The notes under the pieces: model-generated
What the model saw: the letters and a program-made list of their open reading frames with translations, nothing else
Database searches by the model: none
Told to the model about the DNA's origin: nothing
Part shown: piece after piece, positions 56,267-64,000 of the stretch
Layout of the letters: each line of letters opens with the position of its first letter
Numbering within the stretch: position 1 is the first letter of the stretch
Source: Clostridiales bacterium
GTDB taxonomy: Bacteria > Bacillota > Clostridia > Christensenellales > Aristaeellaceae
NCBI GenBank assembly: GCA_015056125.1
Contig: SVGW01000004.1
Coordinates: 1 to 64,000 of the forward strand
DNA: 64,000 nt
Reading direction: 5' to 3'
Made by a program: the position numbers and the translations under genes

Positions 56267-56310
56267 CGGGTAAAACCGTTCGAGAGTTCGAATCTCTCCT
56301 TCTCCGCCAC

Positions 56311-56347
56311 AAAACGCTCAAACTTTGATACAAAGCTTGAGCGTTTT
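56311..56347 (+). terminator. Host terminator originally downstream of tRNA-Ser
   Basis: aaaacgctcaaac...gcttgagcgttttt just after the right att core. Confidence 0.8.
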
Positions 56348-56436
56348 TATTCTTGTGGAAATCTAATGAAAGTATAAACCAAAACGCAGGGACGGCAATC
56401 TCTGCGTTTTTTGTATTTATCATACGATTCGATTGT

Positions 56437-58536
56437 TCACACAGCATCTGTACAGATCACTGCAATGCTGTGCGGAGGGAGAACGGCTGTTACAATGCCG
56501 TTTTTCTGTGTCACAGGCAGCTCGGTGATTTCAAATACCGTACCGGGAACTACATCCTCGGCAGAATAGAGCTGTGCTGAAAGCACAGTTCCGCAGTTTT
56601 GCAGGGTGAAGTTTTTGGGCTGATCAAAAGAACGATTGAGCAGGGTAGTAGTAACAACGGAATTCTTGCAAGTGGAGGTAACATCTTCTTCCAGCGCACA
56701 GACCATACCATTTGCGTGAACCTTCATGGCGGAGAAAACCTGGCCGGTAGGAGAAAGCTGTGCATCGTGCGGAGTAACGTTGATGGCGCCTTCGTTGACA
56801 GACTCAAAGTGACAAGCCATGATCACACCGTACTTGTTGGCATTGCGAAATAGCATATTCTGGAACGCCGCCGCCATGATTCCTTCACTCACACTGCCGC
56901 TTCTGTACCACGCATACCATGCATTCCATTCGTCATAGGAAATATTTACCGGGCTGTCTCCCAGCTGTTCCCGCAAGATCTGCATTCGGGTCAGGAATTC
57001 GGTGTCTACTTTACAGATAAAGTTTTCATATTCCTCTTTGCGTTTTGCAGGCTCTATGTACGGGGGATACGCAGCATAGTGGTGCAGGGAAACTGCGGAT
57101 ACCACATCGGAGAGTGCCTTGGCAGAATGTTCCGCCCATTCTGGATTGGGATAGGGACCGGAAGAGCAGAGCGTCAGACCGTGAGACACTTCCAGCATCT
57201 TTACAGCGTGTTCACGTACCATTTTGGCATAAGCTTCTGCTGTATTGGCGCCTTCCATATGCCCGTAGCCCGCTTCGTTGCCGAGAGACCAAAACTGCAC
57301 GTTATACGGTTCCGGATGGCCGTTTTCCGCTCTCAGTTTCCCATACACAGTGGTTTCGTCACCATTACAGTATTCTACCCATTGTGCACTTTCTTCCGGC
57401 GTGTTCCATGTGGGATTCAACGTAATAAACGGTTCCGCACCAATCTCCCGACAGAGCGCAACGAAGTCATCGGTAGCGATCTCATGGAAATCGTACCCAC
57501 CTGAGTGGGGCTGTGTTTCCAGCCACAGATAGGACTGCAGCGGCGCACGCATATTCCGGGACAGAAGACCGTCCTTCCAGTGATATTCTCCTGCGAAATT
57601 GCCGCCGGGCCAGCGAAGCAGTTTGATGCCCAGTTCCTTGATCTTTTCGATCACATCCAGGCGCATTCCATGAAAATTGGCAGAGGGCATCAGAGAGAGC
57701 GCGCCGATCATTACGGTACCGACTGAATCAAATGTAATCTCCAGCCGTGCTTCGGGATCTTCCACAGGAGAATGAAGTGACAACGTAACTTCGCGATAAT
57801 CACCAGATTCTGCAGTGAAGGTTTTGCTGTCGTAAACAGTTTTGTCAGAACCGATCAGTGAGACGGTCAGTACATTTCCGGGGTAAGAACAGACTGCTGC
57901 AGTGAAATCATAATCGGTATCGGCGAGGAGATACAGATCCTTCTGTCCCATCCCGGTACGAACCGGCTGATAGTTGGTGATATATTGCGCGTTCTGTTCA
58001 TGCATCCGGTGCATTTTGTATCCTTCACCATGTTTCGTGTAGGACGCACCGAAAGACAGTACAGGTTTTTTGCCAATAGCATACCATTCGTGGGCGCAGC
58101 CGTAACGCCCGGGTTTGCCGGTGAATTTCCGGTTCCGCAGTATTTCTGCAGAAAGACCGCTGTAAATACAGCCGCGGGTATGTTCCAGATTGTCTCCGAA
58201 CAGCAAAGGGGAAATAGACTGTGAGGAAGCAGCATTGAGCGTAACAGTCATATCGGCTTCGGGTGCCTTCGGAACACTGTTTTCGGCCGAAGCAACCATG
58301 GGCAGATTGCTGGAATGAGAAGGATCATTCTGAGTACCATTGACAATATCTGAGATGCTGCAGTGAAACAGTTCAGCCATGTTTTTCAGGTTTTCGATAT
58401 CCGGGCAGGACAAACCACGCTCCCATTTTGAGACAGCTTTGTCGGTGACGGAAAGATATTCCCCCAGTTCCTTTTGAGACAGATTCAGACGTCGGCGGGA
58501 TGCCTGAATAAATGTTCCGGTTTTCTGCATATCCAT
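56437..58536 (-). CDS. XRE-type HTH domain fused to GH51 alpha-L-arabinofuranosidase
   Basis: N-terminus GTFIQASRRRLNLSQKELGEYLSVTDKAVSKWERGLSCPDIENLKNMAELFHCSISDIVNG; C-terminal GH51 with WPGGNFAGEYHW, FWSLGNEAGYG and ISYDEWNAWY. Confidence 0.93.
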   Translation of the reverse strand: MDMQKTGTFIQASRRRLNLSQKELGEYLSVTDKAVSKWERGLSCPDIENLKNMAELFHCSISDIVNGTQNDPSHSSNLPMVASAENSVPKAPEADMTVTLNAASSQSISPLLFGDNLEHTRGCIYSGLSAEILRNRKFTGKPGRYGCAHEWYAIGKKPVLSFGASYTKHGEGYKMHRMHEQNAQYITNYQPVRTGMGQKDLYLLADTDYDFTAAVCSYPGNVLTVSLIGSDKTVYDSKTFTAESGDYREVTLSLHSPVEDPEARLEITFDSVGTVMIGALSLMPSANFHGMRLDVIEKIKELGIKLLRWPGGNFAGEYHWKDGLLSRNMRAPLQSYLWLETQPHSGGYDFHEIATDDFVALCREIGAEPFITLNPTWNTPEESAQWVEYCNGDETTVYGKLRAENGHPEPYNVQFWSLGNEAGYGHMEGANTAEAYAKMVREHAVKMLEVSHGLTLCSSGPYPNPEWAEHSAKALSDVVSAVSLHHYAAYPPYIEPAKRKEEYENFICKVDTEFLTRMQILREQLGDSPVNISYDEWNAWYAWYRSGSVSEGIMAAAFQNMLFRNANKYGVIMACHFESVNEGAINVTPHDAQLSPTGQVFSAMKVHANGMVCALEEDVTSTCKNSVVTTTLLNRSFDQPKNFTLQNCGTVLSAQLYSAEDVVPGTVFEITELPVTQKNGIVTAVLPPHSIAVICTDAV

Positions 58537-58604
58537 AGAATGTACCTCTTCCTTTTTTTTTATTATAGCATATTTATAGAGGATTTTGTACCGACTGCTG
58601 GTTT

Positions 58605-58679
58605 AGAACCGTGGCGAATAACGGTTTCTGTTTGATGGTAACCGTTACAAAATATGATAGAAATGAATTGTAAACAATT
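58605..58679. promoter_or_regulatory. Cluster of inverted repeats upstream of HTH-GH51 gene (candidate operators)
   Basis: aaccgt / aacggtt (58620-58626) / aaccgtt (58640-58646) and perfect palindrome AATTGTAAACAATT (58666-58679). Confidence 0.4.
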
Positions 58680-58971
58680 ACTTCAAATGTTGCAAACACC
58701 GAGCCAGTTTTGTACCCCAAAAATGATTTTTGCACCCAAATGCACCCATTGCAAAACAAAAGCTGTATTGCAAAACGTTAGACCCGAATTGTATCTTTTT
58801 TTGATTCTTCTCCCAGAGAAAAAGCCTTGAAACGATTGCGTTTCAGGGATGCAGACTGTCAAAAAACCGCTGCTTTTGGCTGCGGGGGATTATTTTATTG
58901 TTCCTTTTTCCGAAAGAATTGCATTCGATAGAAGATTAAGATATACTATTTGGCATACAGGAGGTGGCCGT

Positions 58972-59406
58972 ATGGACGTTGAAATCCGGCAGGAAAGAAT
59001 TTCTGCCGCAGAATATATTAATTTTCTCAATAGAACAGATTTAGGTTCCCAATATCCCAAGGAGCGCTTTGAGGAACGGATCAAAAAGCTCACTTCCAAT
59101 GTGCCGATCAGCCTGATCGCCCGAAATCAGGAGCGGAAGATCATCGGCGTTTGCTTTGCCATTACGGATTTTGCTTATTGGCTTTTCCTTACTGATTTGG
59201 GCGTGGATCGATGCTATACAGGAAAGGGAATTGGAAAACGCCTGGTAGCCGCTGCCATGGAAGCCGCCGGCGGCACAGATGATATCATCATGTATACCTG
59301 CGCCAACGAAAATGCCATTCCCTTCTATGAAAAAATCGGTATGGTTCCCGCTCGCGATATGATGGAATACAATCATGTGCAATGGACCAACTTTACCGTA
59401 AAATAA
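58972..59406 (+). CDS. GNAT family N-acetyltransferase
   Basis: MDVEIRQERISAAEYINFLNRTDLG; DLGVDRCYTGKGIGKRLVAAAMEAAGG; RBS ggagg. Confidence 0.9.
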   Translation: MDVEIRQERISAAEYINFLNRTDLGSQYPKERFEERIKKLTSNVPISLIARNQERKIIGVCFAITDFAYWLFLTDLGVDRCYTGKGIGKRLVAAAMEAAGGTDDIIMYTCANENAIPFYEKIGMVPARDMMEYNHVQWTNFTVK

Positions 59407-59431
59407 ATCCTTCAAAGGAGTTGTCCTGTCT

Positions 59432-60721
59432 ATGATGCAATCTTCCTTCACCCTGCTGGACGGCGCCATGGGCACCATGCTCCAGGCGGCAGGGCTGCCC
59501 GCCGGGGCCAAGCCGGAAATCTGGAATATGACGAATCCTGAAACCGTGACCGCCATTCAAAAAAAATATATCGATGCAGGCAGCCACGTGATTTATGCCA
59601 ACACCTTTGGGGCCAACCGATTAAAGCTGCAGGGCAGCGGATATACTGTAGAAGAAATCATCGACGCCGGGGTACGCGCCGCCAAAGAGGCCGCCGGAAG
59701 CCAGGCGAAAGTGGCACTGGATATCGGCCCTTTGGGGCAGCTGATGGCGCCCATGGGCTCCCTCCAATTTGAGGACGCCTATGATATGTTCCGGGAAATG
59801 CTGGTAGCCGGAGAAAAAGCCGGGGCTGATTTAGTGATTTTTGAAACCATGAGCGATCTTTCAGAAATCAAAGCCGCTATCCTGGCCGCCAGGGAGCATA
59901 CCTCCCTGCCCATCTGGGCCACCATGACCTTTGAGCAATCCGGCCGCACCTTTGTGGGGGTGAGCGTGGCCGCTATGGGGCTTACGCTGTCCTCTCTGGG
60001 GGTGGAAGCCATGGGCTTTAATTGTTCCCTGGGCCCCCGTCAGCTTTTGCCCTTGGCGAAGGAGCTGGCCCAGTATACGGATGCGCCCCTGATCCTCAAG
60101 CCCAATGCCGGGCTTCCGGATACTGCTACCGGCGCCTATGCGTTCACGCCCCAGAATTTCGTGGAGGAATTGACGGAAGCAGCACAAATGGGCGTGCACA
60201 TCTTTGGCGGCTGCTGCGGCTCCACCCCGGATTATATTGCTGCCTTAAAGGCCGCGCTGCCCGAAATGCCGGAAAAGGAAAAGCCTAAGAAAGAAAAAGA
60301 CGGCGTATGCAGCGCGTCCATCGTGGAATCCTTGGATGAAATGCCCCGGATTGGCCGCTCCATTTCCCCGGAAAATCCGGAAGCTGCAAGCGCCGCTCGG
60401 GATGAGGATTGGGACAGTCTCACCGACCTGGCCATGGAAGATACGGACGAAGATGCTCAAGTCATTCAGGTGCATCTGCCCCTTGATTGCGAATCCTCTC
60501 TCCCCCAAGCAATTATATCCCTCCAGGCCGCCGTACGCCAGCCGCTTTTGCTGCGTGCGGAAGACCCTGACGCTCTCACTTCAGCGCTCCGGGCCTACAA
60601 TGGCCGCCCCATGGCAGCCGTTACTTGCCCGGAAGCATTGGCCCTGTGCCGCCACTTTGGCGCCGTACCCGTTTATATTCGCAAGGAAAACGACCAGGAA
60701 ACTTATTCTCTCGTCCCCTGA
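59432..60721 (+). CDS. Homocysteine S-methyltransferase family protein with degenerate pterin-domain-like C-terminus
   Basis: TLLDGAMGTMLQAAGLPAG; GFNCSLGP; GGCCGSTPDYIAAL; C-terminal LLLRAEDPDALTSALRAYNGRPMAAVTCPE. Confidence 0.9.
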   Translation: MMQSSFTLLDGAMGTMLQAAGLPAGAKPEIWNMTNPETVTAIQKKYIDAGSHVIYANTFGANRLKLQGSGYTVEEIIDAGVRAAKEAAGSQAKVALDIGPLGQLMAPMGSLQFEDAYDMFREMLVAGEKAGADLVIFETMSDLSEIKAAILAAREHTSLPIWATMTFEQSGRTFVGVSVAAMGLTLSSLGVEAMGFNCSLGPRQLLPLAKELAQYTDAPLILKPNAGLPDTATGAYAFTPQNFVEELTEAAQMGVHIFGGCCGSTPDYIAALKAALPEMPEKEKPKKEKDGVCSASIVESLDEMPRIGRSISPENPEAASAARDEDWDSLTDLAMEDTDEDAQVIQVHLPLDCESSLPQAIISLQAAVRQPLLLRAEDPDALTSALRAYNGRPMAAVTCPEALALCRHFGAVPVYIRKENDQETYSLVP

Positions 60722-60739
60722 CAGAAAGGAGCGCAATCT

Positions 60740-61270
60740 ATGGATTTTTTTTCCATCGCTAAGGCCCGGCAATCCGGCCGGAATTATGATCCCAGCCGAC
60801 CTGTAGAACAGGAAAAGCTAAGCGCCGTATTGGAGGCCGCCCGGCTTGCGCCCTCTGCCTGCAACGGCCAGCCCTATCATTTCACCGTGTGCCGGGGAGA
60901 AGCGGCCCGCCAGGTGGCCGAAGCCACCACCGGCATGGGCATGAATAAATTTGCCCTCCAGGCTCCGGTGCAGATCGTGATTTCGGAAGAAGATTACGTC
61001 ACCTCCGCCGCCTTTGGCGCCCGCATCAAGAAAAACGACTACCGCTCCATCGATATTGGCCTCACCGCCGCCTATCTCACCGCCGAAGCCGCCGCCCAGG
61101 GGCTTTCCACCTGCATCCTGGGGTGGTTTGACGATGAGAAAATTCGGGAATTATGCGGCCTTTCCCATCCCGTGCGCCTGGTCATCTGCCTGGGGTATGG
61201 CAATGAAAAGGATACGCCCCGGGAAAAGAAGCGCAAGGAGATGCAGGAATTGGTCAGCTGGAAGGAATAA
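60740..61270 (+). CDS. Nitroreductase family protein
   Basis: ARQSGRNYDPSRPVEQEKLSAVLEAARLAPSACNGQPYHFTV. Confidence 0.93.
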   Translation: MDFFSIAKARQSGRNYDPSRPVEQEKLSAVLEAARLAPSACNGQPYHFTVCRGEAARQVAEATTGMGMNKFALQAPVQIVISEEDYVTSAAFGARIKKNDYRSIDIGLTAAYLTAEAAAQGLSTCILGWFDDEKIRELCGLSHPVRLVICLGYGNEKDTPREKKRKEMQELVSWKE

Positions 61271-61273
61271 AAT

Positions 61274-61987
61274 TTATTCTCCGCTTAGCAATGTGAAATG
61301 ATTTTTACGGGCGTCCAGCACGCCCTCTTTTTTTAATTTGCTGATTTCTGCGGATAGCCCGCTCCTGTCCACCTCCAGATAATCCGCCAGTTCCTGCCGA
61401 TCAAAGGGAATGAAAAAGCTGCTCCTCCCTTTCTGCTTGGCCTGCCACGTGAGATAGCTCATCAGTTTATCCCGGGTGGTGCGGCAGGATAAGATTTCCG
61501 CCCGCCTTTGCAGCATCAAATTTTTATCCGCCATGATCTTTAAAAGGTTATAGATGAGCCGGCTGTGAAAATGGCAGGCTTTGCTGCAGGTGGCCAGGAT
61601 CTTTTGGCAATCCAATAAAAGCACCTGGCATTCCTCTGCCGCCGTCACCTGCACAGGCAGGGCCGCTACCCCTGCGCAGGCAAAGGCTTCTCCAAATAAA
61701 TCCCCAGGGCCCGCAAGGCCTAAGATGCTCCTGTTGCCAAAGTAATCGGTTCTTTCAATTTGGGCTTGCCCCGAAAGCATGATCCCAATGTTCTTCGCTG
61801 GGCTGCCCTCTGAAAAAATAATCTGCCCCTTTGCAAATGATATTTCTTTGGCCCCCAGGCACTGAATCATACCCGGCATTTCTTCTTCGCCAATCTCCGC
61901 AAACAGGAGACTGCGGCAGAGGATTTCAAAATATTTTTTCATTTCTTTCTCCATTTGTTGAAAATTCAACATACCTTCCCCGTTCAT
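61274..61987 (-). CDS. Crp/Fnr family transcriptional regulator
   Basis: cNMP-binding-like N-terminus plus HTH RQELADYLEVDRSGLSAEISKLKKEGVLD. Confidence 0.92.
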   Translation of the reverse strand: MNGEGMLNFQQMEKEMKKYFEILCRSLLFAEIGEEEMPGMIQCLGAKEISFAKGQIIFSEGSPAKNIGIMLSGQAQIERTDYFGNRSILGLAGPGDLFGEAFACAGVAALPVQVTAAEECQVLLLDCQKILATCSKACHFHSRLIYNLLKIMADKNLMLQRRAEILSCRTTRDKLMSYLTWQAKQKGRSSFFIPFDRQELADYLEVDRSGLSAEISKLKKEGVLDARKNHFTLLSGE

Positions 61988-62032
61988 TTTACTATAATTA
62001 TGCCGTAAACATCAAGAAGGAATGGAAGGAAA

Positions 62033-62752
62033 ATGTACATGATTAGAAAAATTATTCATATTAATGATGACCTTTGCAACGGATGCGGTGCCTGCGCCGC
62101 CGCCTGCCACGAGGGAGCCATCGGCATGGTGAACGGAAAAGCCAAGCTGCTCCGGGAAGATTACTGCGATGGCCTGGGAGATTGCCTGCCCGCGTGCCCC
62201 ACCGGCGCCATTACCTTTGAAGAAAGGGAAGCCCCTGCCTATAATGAAGCTGCCGTGCTGGAATCCAAGAAAAAGAAGGAAGAAAGCAAAGCAGGCAAGC
62301 TTCCTTGCGGCTGTCCCGGCACCCACGCCAAAGCCATTGCCCGGGCCGCCTGCCCCGCTCCCGCCGCGGCTCCCCAGGCCCCTGCCGGAAGCCAGCTTCG
62401 CCAGTGGCCGGTGCAGATCAAATTGGTACCGGTAAACGCGCCTTATTTTAACGGCGCCCATCTGCTCATCGCTGCCGATTGCACCGCGTATGCCTACGGA
62501 AATTTCCATCAGGAATTTATCCGTAACCGCATCACCTTGATCGGCTGCCCCAAGCTGGATGAAGGAGACTATACCGAAAAGCTCACTCAGATCATCGCCC
62601 GAAATGATATCAAGAGCGTTACCATCGTGCGCATGGAGGTGCCCTGCTGCGGCGGCATCGAAAACGCCGCCAAGCGTGCTCTGCAGCAAAGCGGCAAGTT
62701 CATCCCCTGGCAGGTGGTCACCATCTCCACGGACGGCAGAAAGCTGGATTGA
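62033..62752 (+). CDS. 4Fe-4S ferredoxin-type protein
   Basis: CNGCGACAAACHEGAIG and CDGLGDCLPACPTGAITF motifs; further Cys-rich C-terminus. Confidence 0.92.
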   Translation: MYMIRKIIHINDDLCNGCGACAAACHEGAIGMVNGKAKLLREDYCDGLGDCLPACPTGAITFEEREAPAYNEAAVLESKKKKEESKAGKLPCGCPGTHAKAIARAACPAPAAAPQAPAGSQLRQWPVQIKLVPVNAPYFNGAHLLIAADCTAYAYGNFHQEFIRNRITLIGCPKLDEGDYTEKLTQIIARNDIKSVTIVRMEVPCCGGIENAAKRALQQSGKFIPWQVVTISTDGRKLD

Positions 62753-62777
62753 TTTGTCAACCCCTTCCCCATTTTCT

Positions 62778-62803
62778 CCCGCGGCTTATGCTGCGGGTTT
62801 TTT
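62778..62803 (+). terminator. Intrinsic terminator
   Basis: cccgcggcttatgctgcgggttttttc. Confidence 0.85.
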
Positions 62804-62856
62804 CTTTATTCTGCTGACAAATGCATCAATTTTGTGTATAATAGAAAAAACACGCA

Positions 62857-63732
62857 ATGGGAGGGAAACTAGTGATCTATCTTCGCACCTTCACCTTCCC
62901 ATCCCTCACTTCCCGGGAATTATTTTTAAACGGCATCAAGCGTACCTGCTACACCACCGTATATCCCTTTCACCTGTTTGAACTCATGGAGCTGCCCGAA
63001 TTCACCTTTGAACCCATCACCATTTTCTGCGGCGGCAACGGCTGCGGAAAAAGCACCCTGCTCAACGTGATCGCAGGCAAGCTGGGCATCCCCCACGATA
63101 CCGTTTATAACCGCTCCAATTTTTTTGAAGATTATGTAAACCTATGCGATTATGAATCCCACGGCCCTGCCCATGCATTGACCGATGGAAAAATTATCAC
63201 CAGCGATGATGTGTTTGATTACCTGCTCAACATCCGCAATCTGAATGAGGGTATCGATAGCCGCCGGGAAGAAGTATTTTCCGAATATGTGCAGACCCGG
63301 AAGGAGGGCTACACCTTCCGCACCATGGCGGATTATGAAGATTTAAAGCGCTTTAATGCCGTGCGAAGAAACACCCAATCCGCCTATGTGCGCAGCCGGG
63401 TAATGAGCAATGTGCCGGAAAAATCCAACGGCGAAAGCGCCCTTGGCTATTTCACCGAGGCCATCCGTGAAAATGCCCTGTATCTGTTGGACGAGCCGGA
63501 AAACAGCCTGTCCGCCGAAAAGCAGATGGAGTTGGTGAAGTATCTTTCCGATTCTGCCCGGTTCTACGGCTGCCAATTTATTATCGCCACCCATTCCCCC
63601 TTTATTCTGGCCGCGCCGGGGGCCAAGCTCTATAATCTGGATGCAGTGCCGCCCACGCCCCAGAAATGGACGGAGCTAAAAAATATTCGGGCCTATTTTG
63701 ATTTTTTCATGGCCCATCGGGATGAATTTTAA
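62857..63732 (+). CDS. AAA/ABC-type ATPase
   Basis: ITIFCGGNGCGKSTLLNVIAGKLG; ALYLLDEPENSLSAEKQMELV; FIIATHSPFILA. Confidence 0.9.
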   Translation: MGGKLVIYLRTFTFPSLTSRELFLNGIKRTCYTTVYPFHLFELMELPEFTFEPITIFCGGNGCGKSTLLNVIAGKLGIPHDTVYNRSNFFEDYVNLCDYESHGPAHALTDGKIITSDDVFDYLLNIRNLNEGIDSRREEVFSEYVQTRKEGYTFRTMADYEDLKRFNAVRRNTQSAYVRSRVMSNVPEKSNGESALGYFTEAIRENALYLLDEPENSLSAEKQMELVKYLSDSARFYGCQFIIATHSPFILAAPGAKLYNLDAVPPTPQKWTELKNIRAYFDFFMAHRDEF

Positions 63733-63750
63733 TTCGGGAGGATCGCAGCA

Positions 63751-64000
63751 ATGAAAGTAATTTTCCCTGCTGAAGGGCAAATTGCGGATCGCCAATTCAA
63801 ATACGCCGTAATCGCCGCCCGCTATCAGGATCAATGGATTTTCTGCCGTCATAAGGCCCGGGATACCTGGGAAATGCCCGGCGGGCACCGGGAGGCAGGC
63901 GAAACGCTTCTTGAAACTGCTAAGCGAGAATTAATGGAAGAAACCGGCGCCCTGGAGGCCGAATGCAAGCCCATTGCCCCTTACAGCGTGATCCGGGAGG
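63751..64000 (+). CDS. NUDIX hydrolase (truncated by window end)
   Basis: MKVIFPAEGQIADRQFKYAVIAARYQDQWIFCRHKARDTWEMPGGHREAGETLLETAKRELMEETGA. Confidence 0.93.
   Translation, partial: MKVIFPAEGQIADRQFKYAVIAARYQDQWIFCRHKARDTWEMPGGHREAGETLLETAKRELMEETGALEAECKPIAPYSVIRE

Larger units (their letters stand above)
52969..56309. mobile_element. 3.27-kb tRNA-Ser integrative element (67-bp att cores included at both ends)
   Basis: ggcgcacgactggaaatcgtg...ctccttctccgcca at 52969-53035 (inside tRNA) and repeated exactly at 56243-56309; tyrosine recombinase gene abuts the right repeat. Confidence 0.95.

Noticed and set aside
56243-56309. Second complete tRNA-Ser gene
   Set aside because: Only the 3' 67 nt are duplicated; the 5' acceptor strand and D-arm are replaced by int coding sequence, so this is the att repeat, not a functional tRNA.
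1-64000. CRISPR array
   Set aside because: No array of regularly spaced short direct repeats was seen; the repeats present are dispersed intergenic hairpin elements, tandem gene duplicates or att sites.

Overview
The window reads as chromosomal DNA of a spore-forming, probably gut-type Clostridia/Firmicutes. Marker genes are spoIVA, a CotH-like protein, an ispH-rpsA fusion, and htpG behind a perfect CIRCE operator. Most coding capacity is glycan handling (GH36, GH29, sialidase-like, HTH-GH51, acetyl esterases, Gfo/Idh dehydrogenases, sugar isomerases, NagB, an Lpl-type ABC importer), plus MATE/MFS transporters and housekeeping genes. A 3.27-kb integrative element sits in tRNA-Ser(GGA), bounded by 67-bp direct repeats. 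It carries a tyrosine integrase, a putative DnaD-like protein, two small HTH proteins and about 0.8 kb of very GC-rich, hairpin- and G-run-rich DNA with no credible ORF. The most unusual observations are: (1) families of about 190-290 bp multi-hairpin non-coding elements with imperfect terminal inverted repeats, each lying between two copies of a terminator-like hairpin, mostly between convergent genes; (2) an XRE-type HTH domain fused in frame to an apparently intact GH51 arabinofuranosidase; (3) the tRNA-Ser element, whose integrase C-terminus is encoded by the att/tRNA core; (4) an acetyl-esterase gene between a polysaccharide deacetylase gene and an in-frame 3' remnant of a second copy. 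All calls come from reading the sequence and the supplied ORFs; no database search was run.
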